DNA of 64,000 bases from NCBI GenBank assembly GCA_965212145.1, contig CBDBUY010000002.1:121192-185191 (forward strand), read 5' to 3'. The notes under the pieces were generated by a model, which worked only from the letters and a program-made list of their open reading frames with translations, searched no databases and was not told where the DNA came from. Position numbers and translations under genes: made by a program. Position 1 is the first letter of the stretch. Every line of letters starts with the position of its first letter. Positions 17,250 through 24,953 of this stretch are shown one piece after another. Origin of the DNA: JAAEPI01 sp965212145. GTDB lineage: Bacteria; Bacteroidota; Bacteroidia; Cytophagales; Cyclobacteriaceae.

Positions 17250-17815
17250 AAGAAGTTACCAAAGAGTCGATTAGGGAATTGCCACTGATTGAGTTCCCAG
17301 GACAAATTCATGTTGTAGGCAACAAGGAATCCTGTGAGGTGGCCTGTGAGAGACTTTCAGCATCCAGCATTCTGGGATTCGATACCGAAAAGAAACCTGC
17401 CTTTAAAAAGGGAGAATATTTTGATCCGGCATTGGTTCAACTTTCCACAGAAAAAGAAGCTTATCTTTTTCAGGTTCATAAGTTTGGCTTCACCAAACCT
17501 CTTAAAAAACTCCTTGAAAATTTCGAGATCACCAAACTTGGTGTGGCCATCACAGATGATCTCAAAGACCTCAAAAAAATGAGTTCATTTTCCCCGCGAG
17601 GATTTATTGAGCTGGCCGATTTGGCCAAAGAAAAAGAGGTTCCGTATTACGGACTTAGAAACCTCACCGCCTTTTTTCTGGACAGACGACTATCCAAAAG
17701 CCAGCAAGTTTCCAATTGGGAAAACGATGAACTCACCTCGCGACAGCAGGTCTATGCCGCGACAGATGCGTGGGTGGCCCTGAGGATTTATGAGGGGTTG
17801 ACGGCTCTTTCCTAG
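17246..17815 (+). CDS. 3'-5' exonuclease domain protein (DEDD superfamily, RNase D-like)
   Basis: A 189-residue protein consisting of one exonuclease domain. Exo I is LGFDTEKKP (catalytic D and E), Exo II lies in KLGVAITDDLKDLK, and Exo III is YAATDAWVALRIY, a YxxxD arrangement of the DEDDy subtype. It lacks the HRDC domains of RNase D and resembles the stand-alone WRN-type exonucleases of Bacteroidota. The start is a TTG overlapping the nhaC stop; no ATG is available upstream. Confidence 0.85.
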   Translation: MKEVTKESIRELPLIEFPGQIHVVGNKESCEVACERLSASSILGFDTEKKPAFKKGEYFDPALVQLSTEKEAYLFQVHKFGFTKPLKKLLENFEITKLGVAITDDLKDLKKMSSFSPRGFIELADLAKEKEVPYYGLRNLTAFFLDRRLSKSQQVSNWENDELTSRQQVYAATDAWVALRIYEGLTALS

Positions 17816-18005
17816 TAAATTTCATTTTTTCTCGCCCATTCCTTGGCTCAGTGTATCCTATTATGCGATTAAGCCTCAAGTCCTTTTTGTTGATTGCACC
17901 AAGAATCTAATGTAGTAATTCATCATTGCTCATTTTTTAAAAAAAACACCAAATAGTTTTTTGTCATCTATATTTTTTCCATATTAGCATATACCTCTTC
18001 ACAGT

Positions 18006-19403
18006 ATGAAGCAATCACCTCCACTTCTACTCCTTTGCTTAGTATCTATTTTGAATAGCTGCATGGATGCTGACCCTGTTTTGGAACGAAGTTTAAAAAT
18101 TGAAGATGTAAAATCGTATTACTTTCAGTCCAAGGGCAATACAAGCACTCGTGAGGATTCGTCATTCCCTGAGTTTGACATATTATGGGAGGATGGTTGC
18201 TACGAGGAGATTTCTCTAGGTGACGCACTGGTCTTTCCAATTGATTTTGCAGAGCCCGTTTATATAAGCAATGAGATTGGGCATGTGATTTCAGCTGGTG
18301 AGCGTAGCGTTTATGGGTTCGCGTACATGGTTGATGAAGAAATCCATTTCGAGCGAGTGAATGCTTTTAAAACAAACATCAGTGACGCCTTCACTGGATA
18401 TCTGATTGTGGAAGACTGGAGCGGCACTCCCTTGCGATACCTCAACTATGAAAACGGGAATTTCGTTGGTGAATACCCGATCATTGAAAATCCTGAAGGC
18501 CAACGTACCGATGAGTTTGTTTTTTCCTGCACAACCACCATTTACTACACCTGCTGGGGAGACATTCCTCATGACTGTAGACCAGACTCCCGATCCGCTG
18601 AGGTTTGTACGATCAAAGAAGTAATTCAAATTGCCGGACCGGGTGCAAGTGGTGAAGACTACCCCGGCGGAGGCCCAGGCACCCCAAGCGTGGTGTATAG
18701 CTGCAATGAAGGAGAAGGGTTCTTCTCTGACGGAGCTGATGGGTGTGTGAGGAGGTGTGGGGAGGGTGAAGTATTGGACGAGAATGAGAATTGTGTGCCG
18801 GATGTTTGTCCTGCTTCTCCTTGTTGTGGTTTAGAGACAGAGGAATTTATAAGATGTCTTGATGATATACCTTGCTCCGGTGATCCATTAGTTAACATGG
18901 AGATTACTTCACCAGGTGCATCGGGAATAAATGGTGGTAGATTTGGATGCACTAGAATAGGTAATGGTTGTGGTGGCTTCTCGACTAAAAAATTTCATGA
19001 TGGAATTGATCTTACGGCTCCAGCTGGATCATACGTTTTTGCTGCATCTCAAGGAGAGATAATTCAAATTAGGGATTCTTTTAATCCAATGGCTTATGGC
19101 CGTAATTCGTATGGAAATTATGTGATCGTTGAGTCAACAAACTCTGACGGCATGAAGTTTAGAATGAAGTATAATCACCTTGACTTCATTGATGTACGAG
19201 TCGGCCAAGAAGTTAATTCTGGCATGCTACTTGGAAGGACTGGCACAACTGGAAACGCCTCTGGCTATGGAGTCACGCCGCATTTACACCTTCAGGCCAT
19301 GGTTAAAATCGGTAGTTCATGGGAAAAAAGTAATCCGGAAAACTTCCTAAGCACGGCATACAATGAAGAAGGACTAATAATTTTTGACCCTTGTTTAAAT
19401 TGA
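18006..19403 (+). CDS. Lipoprotein with C-terminal M23 endopeptidase domain and a cysteine-rich middle
   Basis: A 465-residue lipoprotein: a type II signal peptide with lipobox ILNSC (C19). Residues about 30-210 form a region of unknown fold. Residues 233-322 hold 11 cysteines, suggesting disulfides in an exported domain, around a glycine/proline-rich linker. The C-terminal M23 (LytM-like) domain has H331xxxD335 in HDGIDLTAP, H391, and HLH (H426, H428), all the zinc and catalytic residues, so it should be an active peptidoglycan-peptide endopeptidase. It is the first gene of a plus-strand cluster of exported proteins; a secreted protein gene follows after 8 nt. About 190 nt without clear features lie upstream. 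Confidence 0.82.
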   Translation: MKQSPPLLLLCLVSILNSCMDADPVLERSLKIEDVKSYYFQSKGNTSTREDSSFPEFDILWEDGCYEEISLGDALVFPIDFAEPVYISNEIGHVISAGERSVYGFAYMVDEEIHFERVNAFKTNISDAFTGYLIVEDWSGTPLRYLNYENGNFVGEYPIIENPEGQRTDEFVFSCTTTIYYTCWGDIPHDCRPDSRSAEVCTIKEVIQIAGPGASGEDYPGGGPGTPSVVYSCNEGEGFFSDGADGCVRRCGEGEVLDENENCVPDVCPASPCCGLETEEFIRCLDDIPCSGDPLVNMEITSPGASGINGGRFGCTRIGNGCGGFSTKKFHDGIDLTAPAGSYVFAASQGEIIQIRDSFNPMAYGRNSYGNYVIVESTNSDGMKFRMKYNHLDFIDVRVGQEVNSGMLLGRTGTTGNASGYGVTPHLHLQAMVKIGSSWEKSNPENFLSTAYNEEGLIIFDPCLN

Positions 19404-19411
19404 AAATTGAC

Positions 19412-19921
19412 ATGAAAAAGACTTTAACATCTTTATTAATCTTGGCAATCACTCTTTCTGTTCGAGGACAACATGGGCTAACTCAAGAATCCATTGAAAT
19501 TCCAAATTTAGAAATTACCAGAAATAACGGAAATGTGGTTCAATTCAATGACCCTCTAAGCAAGATAATAGAGCTGTTAGGACAGCCCAACCTGATTGAG
19601 GAATACTTCTACGAAATGGATGAATTATGGGCTAAGAAACTAAAGTATAATTCTTGTGAAATTTTCACTTTGGATGATAAACTTGATGCCTTTGACATTC
19701 GCACCTCCGAATTCAAAGTCGGGATTGACGGAAATTATATTTCAGTAGGTGATAATATTTCTGAAATTGCGAATTTTTATCCCCTTTATAACAATTGGTT
19801 AGGTGAAAATTATTTGTCCATCCCAATGAGCCTTGGAGGTCAATTTCAGGACACCAAACTAATACTCGAATTCGATTCTCAAACCAAGGTTGTATCTCGA
19901 ATCTTTCGATATGATCCTTAA
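19412..19921 (+). CDS. Secreted protein of unknown function, 169 residues
   Basis: Starting at the ATG at 19412 the product has a clear signal peptide (MKKTLTSLLILAITLSVRGQ) and a mature part of about 150 residues rich in isoleucine, asparagine and acidic residues. A frame start at 19391 would add seven residues and overlap the M23 gene; it is less likely. No family is recognised. Segments such as IELLGQP, DGNYISVGDNISEI and LEFDSQTKVVSRI resemble, in order and spacing, parts of the protein encoded at 20191, suggesting distant paralogy. The 8-nt gap after the M23 gene suggests cotranscription. Confidence 0.7.
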   Translation: MKKTLTSLLILAITLSVRGQHGLTQESIEIPNLEITRNNGNVVQFNDPLSKIIELLGQPNLIEEYFYEMDELWAKKLKYNSCEIFTLDDKLDAFDIRTSEFKVGIDGNYISVGDNISEIANFYPLYNNWLGENYLSIPMSLGGQFQDTKLILEFDSQTKVVSRIFRYDP

Positions 19922-20084
19922 TGGTCGTATTGATTCAAAATTTCAAGGGGAAGTAGTTAAGTTCGGGTTCACCTATATTGTGGCCATTGTCCTTTTACTT
20001 CCATACTATTTGAGTTTCTCATTCACCGGCCCTAGAATAGCCGAATGGCTCATATCCTGTGGAGTTGTCGTAGTTTTTTCATGA
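19911..20084 (+). CDS. Possible small membrane protein (57 residues), doubtful
   Basis: An ATG overlapping the stop of the previous gene opens 57 codons with two hydrophobic stretches (FTYIVAIVLLLPYYLSF and a C-terminal WLISCGVVVVF). The overlap suits translational coupling, but nothing conserved is recognised, and it could be chance coding in an AT-rich gap. The rest of the 19922-20190 interval shows nothing else. Confidence 0.25.
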   Translation: MILNGRIDSKFQGEVVKFGFTYIVAIVLLLPYYLSFSFTGPRIAEWLISCGVVVVFS

Positions 20085-20190
20085 GTACTGATTTGGAGGG
20101 TTACCAACTGCTCAAAAAATGAGGTATTTGAAAGGTGTCGTTGTTAGCGTTAACGTCAATAATTTAGAGACATGTGATTAACAACAAACC

Positions 20191-20703
20191 ATGAAAAGCC
20201 TTTTGAACATACTCCTTTTACTGATTTCATTAGCGACCTTCTGTCAGGATGTAAATGTTCTCGCGAGATCAGAATTCAATGCAATATCCATAAACGGAGC
20301 GACGATTGAGGATATAAAGCTCACGAACGGAGAACCTCTTGCTATGCAAGAACTCTTCGATGAACTTACCTATTCCTATGAAAACCGGCCGGCTTCCGGC
20401 ATTAGTTATTTAATTGAAGAGGGTCTAGCCATTTATTTCCAAGACGAATCTAGTGGCCAATTCGAAATTTTAAGTATAGCCTCGGGCCATTCAAGTATCG
20501 TCTTCCGAATTAAAGAAATTAATCTTTCGCTGGGATCGGATGTGTCACCACTCAAAAGTGCTTTGGGAGTTGGACAATCTATTATTGAAGGAAATGGATA
20601 CCATAAAATAGTGCTCACAACCGAAGAAATGAGTTATGGTATCAGCATTAAGTACTCTCCGGAAACGGAGAAAATTCTTGAAATTAAATACACTAACTAC
20701 TAG
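20191..20703 (+). CDS. Secreted protein of unknown function, 170 residues
   Basis: A signal peptide (about 1-19, ending near FCQ) precedes a mature domain of about 150 residues that alternates short beta-type segments. The order ING..IEDIKLTNGEP, a DEL acid patch, GLAIYFQDE, EINLSLGSDVSPLK and a final ISIKYSPETEKILEIKY parallels the protein at 19412. No known domain is recognised. It has its own upstream gap of over 100 nt and may be transcribed separately. The role is unknown; a periplasmic location is inferred from the signal peptide. Confidence 0.7.
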   Translation: MKSLLNILLLLISLATFCQDVNVLARSEFNAISINGATIEDIKLTNGEPLAMQELFDELTYSYENRPASGISYLIEEGLAIYFQDESSGQFEILSIASGHSSIVFRIKEINLSLGSDVSPLKSALGVGQSIIEGNGYHKIVLTTEEMSYGISIKYSPETEKILEIKYTNY

Positions 20704-20782
20704 GCTTCAGCTCAATCAACATGGCCATAGTTGGTTCTAACACCGTCAACTGACGAGGGTGACCAGAAAAACACAAATGAGT

Positions 20783-20790
20783 TATATTTG
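20783..20790 (+). promoter_or_regulatory. -7 promoter box just before the 20796 lipoprotein gene
   Basis: TATATTTG is a perfect TAnnTTTG and ends 5 nt before the ATG at 20796. No matching -33 TTG is visible. Either the mRNA is leaderless or translation starts at the TTG at 20820, which would also give a shorter, more typical signal peptide. Confidence 0.5.
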
Positions 20791-20795
20791 ATACA

Positions 20796-21560
20796 ATGAA
20801 CGTTGTGTCTTTCAATGATTTGGCCAAGTCAGTTTTCAAAGCACTAATACTGATAGTCATTTATTCCGGTTGCTCCCAACCAACAGGCTCTATCTCCAAA
20901 GAAGAGTGGCATAAGATGCATGAAAATACAGGTGATCAGGCTCCACCAACTCGGGCTCAGCCAGAAATCAAAAAAAATGACTCTTCACTTTATGATTTGA
21001 CCGATGAAGAAATAAAAGCTCTTTACCTGAAACAGGACACCTTGGCCATACATCACTTTTCAAATGAAAATATCTCCATTGAGCAATTAGAAGTTCATAA
21101 CCCTTGGGGTGACATTGACACCTTGATTATTGACCCCATTATTGTTAAACGCTGCACACATAAGGAATTGGAAGTCCTTTCTTTTGGAACGCCAGACTAC
21201 ATGGGGCGCTATTCCTGGCAAGCTGATCTCATCCTGACCGATGACTCACTCAAAAGGATACAACTACCCGAGCTATTCAGAAAAAGTAGCAAAGTCATTG
21301 AAAAATACTTGAATGATCAAATCGCGGCTGAGCATCAGCAAATCCTAAAGTCATCGCCTGATGATTCCTGCATTAAGTTGATCGAACAAAGGACGTATGG
21401 GTTAGATGAGTTTCGAATTGACTTCACGCATGAGCAGATAAATTTTTGGGTCTATCTCGGTACGTCTTCTTCATGCAGAAATATTGATCCCGGTTTAGCA
21501 ATCATGAGCTATTTCTATTTCGATTCTGTAAGGGCCATTGGGAATCAAACCGCACAGTGA
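20796..21560 (+). CDS. Lipoprotein of unknown function, paralogue of the next gene
   Basis: A 254-residue lipoprotein with lipobox YSGC (C26). The n-region is unusually long, and a TTG at 20820 would shorten it by eight residues. After a polar linker the mature part shows no known domain. The motif K35-x-x-W38-x-x-M41-H42 just after the lipid anchor recurs at the same residue numbers in the next protein. Three cysteines in the mature part could form a disulfide. Its stop overlaps the next start (TGATG), so the two lipoproteins are coupled. Confidence 0.72.
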   Translation: MNVVSFNDLAKSVFKALILIVIYSGCSQPTGSISKEEWHKMHENTGDQAPPTRAQPEIKKNDSSLYDLTDEEIKALYLKQDTLAIHHFSNENISIEQLEVHNPWGDIDTLIIDPIIVKRCTHKELEVLSFGTPDYMGRYSWQADLILTDDSLKRIQLPELFRKSSKVIEKYLNDQIAAEHQQILKSSPDDSCIKLIEQRTYGLDEFRIDFTHEQINFWVYLGTSSSCRNIDPGLAIMSYFYFDSVRAIGNQTAQ

Positions 21561-22552
21561 TGCGAAAATTTATTGTTCCGGCTGTCTTACTTCTTTTCAT
21601 CTTAGGGCTTTTAATTTCCTGCGAGAAATCCAATCAAAATTCAGCAGATAAGAGCTTCACCAAAGATCAATGGAACGCCATGCATGTGGATGAGAAGACC
21701 GAATCTGCGGTTAACCTTAAAAATCCGGTTAAGCAAACTCAGGACTCTCTGCAAGAAATCTGTAATCAGTACTGGACACTACAAGATAGCCTTCATGACA
21801 TCAAACTTGATTTCCTTAGGAAGGAAGTGCTGGAACCGGCTGAAAAGTCAGAAGATATTTCTCCTGAGAACCGAAGATTTCTTTCTGCAATGCGGACTTG
21901 GCTAACTAGAGATAAAACAAGTGGTGACCTGATTTCTACCTGTCCAATTTTACCCGTCTTCAATTTGACACCAGGTCATCCCGTCGTTATAGGACCCCAG
22001 TATGGATCTAACCCCTTGCATATTAAGGCTATGGCTAGAATTGCCGACAATACTGACCACACAGCGACAACACGAAATATTAGGTTCCCTGATCTGTTCG
22101 ATTCGGTGAAAGCACAATTAACCGGGCCTATCTATGCCATCACAACGAACCGCATTTTAGAAGCAGGATTTTCTTCATTCAATTTCTATCAAAGCGAGTG
22201 CGACGAATATTTTTATTGGGAGCTAACAAGGCAAGTATTTGAGGAAACTGATCGACCACTTCTGATGACTCCATACAGGTTGGATCTTGAGTTTCAGACC
22301 GCTCCTACAATAGACTCATTGTGGCGCATACAATACGAATATCAATGCTACGATTGTGTGTTTGAGTTCGAACCCAAGCGAGTATTTGCTAAACTTCGAG
22401 GAGTGGATAACTTATATTTTACTTACTCAGACACCTTCCCGATCAGCAAAGGGATCAACTATCCTGAAAGAGCACTCTTGATGAAAATAGGCAACCACCT
22501 CGTCAACCTATGGGTGGAGGAGGTGGATCTATTCGGATGTTCTTGCTTATAA
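21560..22552 (+). CDS. Lipoprotein of unknown function, 330 residues, paralogue of the preceding gene
   Basis: A lipobox LLISC (C21) follows a basic start and hydrophobic core. The ATG at 21560 overlaps the previous stop; a GTG one codon earlier is possible. Residues K35, W38, M41 and H42 match the preceding lipoprotein. The mature domain is larger and has several paired cysteines (for example QYECQCYDC-like spacing near residue 260 and CSC at the end). The fold is not recognised. The gene ends 2 nt before the converging pgk stop, with no terminator between them. Confidence 0.72.
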   Translation: MRKFIVPAVLLLFILGLLISCEKSNQNSADKSFTKDQWNAMHVDEKTESAVNLKNPVKQTQDSLQEICNQYWTLQDSLHDIKLDFLRKEVLEPAEKSEDISPENRRFLSAMRTWLTRDKTSGDLISTCPILPVFNLTPGHPVVIGPQYGSNPLHIKAMARIADNTDHTATTRNIRFPDLFDSVKAQLTGPIYAITTNRILEAGFSSFNFYQSECDEYFYWELTRQVFEETDRPLLMTPYRLDLEFQTAPTIDSLWRIQYEYQCYDCVFEFEPKRVFAKLRGVDNLYFTYSDTFPISKGINYPERALLMKIGNHLVNLWVEEVDLFGCSCL

Positions 22553-22554
22553 AC

Positions 22555-23739
22555 CTAATCCAATGCCGCCACCCCAGGCAACACTTTGCCTTCCATGTAT
22601 TCAAGCAATGCACCGCCACCGGTGGACACGTAGCTCACATCGTCACCATACCCAAGATTGTTGATCGCAGAAGCCGAGTCTCCTCCGCCAATCAGTGAAA
22701 AACCTCCAGCTTTAGTAGCCTTTACTACTGATTCTGCAATGGCATCCGTTCCTTTGGCAAAGGCCGGAAATTCGAATACACCCATTGGCCCGTTCCAGAG
22801 AACTGTTTTGGAGTTTTCTACTACGGAAGAAAAAAGCTTCACTGTCTGAGGTCCGATATCCAGTCCTTGCCAGTTGTTCGGAATTTCACCTGCTTTTACC
22901 GTGTCTACCTTGGCGTCTTTGTTGAAATCATCTGCAATAACCGTGTCCAACGGTAAATAAAGTTTCACCCCTTTCTCAGACGCCTTCTTCTCCAGTTGTT
23001 TGGTCAGCTCCATTTTATCAGCTTCAAGTAACGAATCTCCTATCTGGCCGCCCTTCGCCTTGGAGAAGGTGTAAGACATCCCGCCTCCAATGATCAGATT
23101 ATCAACTTTGTCGAGCAACTTTTCGATGATCATAATTTTGTCAGAAATTTTCGCTCCACCCATGATCGCGGTGAAAGGACGGTCCGGACTTTCTAGCACT
23201 TTCTTGGCATTGTCCAGTTCCTGCTGCATCACATAGCCACAGCATTTGTCGTCAAAGTGTTTTGCAACGATGGTCGTGCTGGCGTGAGCACGATGAGCCG
23301 TTCCAAAGGCGTCATTAACATAGATGTCTCCGAGCCTGGCTAGTTTCTCAGCGAAGGCTTCATCACCCGCCGTTTCTTCTTTGTAGAACCTCACATTCTC
23401 CAGAAGCAGTACATCACCCTCTGATAAATTAGCTGCCTTTTCTACCGCTTCATCTGCGATGCAATCGGCGGCAAATTCCACGTTTGTCGCTAGCAATCGA
23501 CTCAATTCAGGGATGATATGCCTCAATGAAAACTTATCCTCCGGACCGGTCTTTGGTCGACCTAGGTGACTCATCAAGATGGGATTCCCTCCATCCGCTA
23601 GAATTTTCATGATAGTGGGGACAGCTGCTTTGAGCCTTGTCAGGTCGGTTACCTCAAATTTGTCGTTCAATGGAACATTAAAATCGACTCTGATCAGTGC
23701 CTTTCTGTCTGCGAAGGAAAAATCGTTGATGGTTTTCAT
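22555..23739 (-). CDS. pgk: Phosphoglycerate kinase
   Basis: A 394-residue glycolytic enzyme that transfers the phosphate of 1,3-bisphosphoglycerate to ADP. Visible signatures are ALIRVDFNVPLND at the N-terminus, SHLGRPKTGPEDKFSL, ENVRFYKEET, the hinge region with MGGAKISDKI, and GGGDSASAINNLG at the nucleotide site. The frame is open eight codons further upstream, but the ATG at 23739 gives the standard N-terminus MKTINDF. Confidence 0.97.
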   Translation of the reverse strand: MKTINDFSFADRKALIRVDFNVPLNDKFEVTDLTRLKAAVPTIMKILADGGNPILMSHLGRPKTGPEDKFSLRHIIPELSRLLATNVEFAADCIADEAVEKAANLSEGDVLLLENVRFYKEETAGDEAFAEKLARLGDIYVNDAFGTAHRAHASTTIVAKHFDDKCCGYVMQQELDNAKKVLESPDRPFTAIMGGAKISDKIMIIEKLLDKVDNLIIGGGMSYTFSKAKGGQIGDSLLEADKMELTKQLEKKASEKGVKLYLPLDTVIADDFNKDAKVDTVKAGEIPNNWQGLDIGPQTVKLFSSVVENSKTVLWNGPMGVFEFPAFAKGTDAIAESVVKATKAGGFSLIGGGDSASAINNLGYGDDVSYVSTGGGALLEYMEGKVLPGVAALD

Positions 23740-23788
23740 GGTTCTGAATTTTGTGCGAAACAAAGCCGAATTCTACAAAAAGCCAAAT

Positions 23789-24736
23789 TCATCGTGCCGC
23801 AGCACGCTGAAGTCGGTCATTTATTGCACGACCTAGTCCATAATCGGGGAATTCTTGTGTTATGATTAATTCTACATCAGAATTCCTCATCTTTCTGAGA
23901 GCGGCAAAAATTCGTCTAGCCGCCTCGTTCAGGTCGCCTTTCGGTGATAGGATGATCTGGTTTGTGATGTCATGACTTTTTGAAAAAGACAGGACGCCTA
24001 TTTTTTTCCCATTCGCCTTTGAGATTTCATGATCAATGTCCCCAATGACTAATGGAATACCCGGCGAATAATGTTTTTTCAACATGCCCGGCGCTTCGGG
24101 ATTTGAGCTGCGATTGAGCTGAACTTGAACCTCACCAATTACACCTTCAATTTCCTCCTTGGTCAGCCCGCCGAGACGGTAGATCACGACTTTTCCATCA
24201 TCCATTCCGACAACCGTCGATTCAATTCCAACCTGACATTCTCCTCCATCCAGGATGTAGCTGACTTTGTCTCCCAGTTGGTCGGCCACATGCTGAGCGT
24301 TTGTCGGAGACACAAAACCAAAGGGATTAGCACTTGGTGCGGCCAGCGGGTAAGAAAGTTGCTTCAAAACTTCTATGGCCAATGGATGATTTGGAATTCG
24401 AAATGCCACTCTTTCTAAACCTGAAGTGAGCAAGTCTGGAATTTTGTTATTTCGAGGAAGAAGAACAGTCAATGGGCCCGGCCAAAAGGCATCCATTAAT
24501 TTTTTTAACTCTTTTGGAATGGACTGAACTAGAGGCTCAATCTTAGATATTGAATCTACATGGGCAATCAAGGGATCGAATTTCGGGCGATTCTTGGCAG
24601 CATAGATTTTCAGAATGGTGTCTTCGTTCAATGCATTGCCTGCCAAACCATAAACGGTCTCTGTGGGCAGCCCAATGATTTGACCTGCATTCAGGTTATC
24701 GATCGCCAGTTCAATATTTTCCCCGATTTGGGCCAT
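23789..24736 (-). CDS. sua5: L-threonylcarbamoyladenylate synthase, Sua5 type
   Basis: A 315-residue protein with the YrdC/TsaC catalytic domain (GLPTETVYGLAGNA near residue 22, KNRPKFDPL, PSANPFGFVSPT) followed by a Sua5-specific C-terminal domain ending in GLGRAINDRLQRAA. It condenses threonine, bicarbonate and ATP to threonylcarbamoyl-AMP, the donor for t6A37 in ANN-decoding tRNAs. The C-terminal domain makes it Sua5 rather than the short TsaC. It is a single gene, divergent from the small membrane protein gene. Confidence 0.92.
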   Translation of the reverse strand: MAQIGENIELAIDNLNAGQIIGLPTETVYGLAGNALNEDTILKIYAAKNRPKFDPLIAHVDSISKIEPLVQSIPKELKKLMDAFWPGPLTVLLPRNNKIPDLLTSGLERVAFRIPNHPLAIEVLKQLSYPLAAPSANPFGFVSPTNAQHVADQLGDKVSYILDGGECQVGIESTVVGMDDGKVVIYRLGGLTKEEIEGVIGEVQVQLNRSSNPEAPGMLKKHYSPGIPLVIGDIDHEISKANGKKIGVLSFSKSHDITNQIILSPKGDLNEAARRIFAALRKMRNSDVELIITQEFPDYGLGRAINDRLQRAAAR

Positions 24737-24794
24737 TTCGCAAAGTTCCGTCCTAATTTCTATTTTTACTCAACCAACCAATCATTTCTATTCT

Positions 24795-24953
24795 ATGAGT
24801 GAAAAAACTAGAAACACCTTCCGGCTGATATCCGTTCTTCTGGTGATCATTGTCATTGCCATGTATTTCGGATTACTCCCTTTTATTGATGTCATCGATG
24901 AATTTTGGGTGATGGTGGGAGCCTATGGCCTGCTGCTTTATACGCTCAGGTAA
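24795..24953 (+). CDS. Small membrane protein, 52 residues
   Basis: An ATG-to-TAA frame of 53 codons: a charged start (MSEKTRN), a hydrophobic helix at about 9-28, a short acidic connector, and a second hydrophobic helix ending TLR. The coding-like base pattern, the fit between the sua5 start and the stop of the large T9SS gene (it ends 1 nt before that stop), and an imperfect -7 box (TATTTTTA, 24761-24768) support a real gene. The function is unknown; it resembles the very short two-helix hypotheticals often seen in Bacteroidota. Confidence 0.55.
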   Translation: MSEKTRNTFRLISVLLVIIVIAMYFGLLPFIDVIDEFWVMVGAYGLLLYTLR

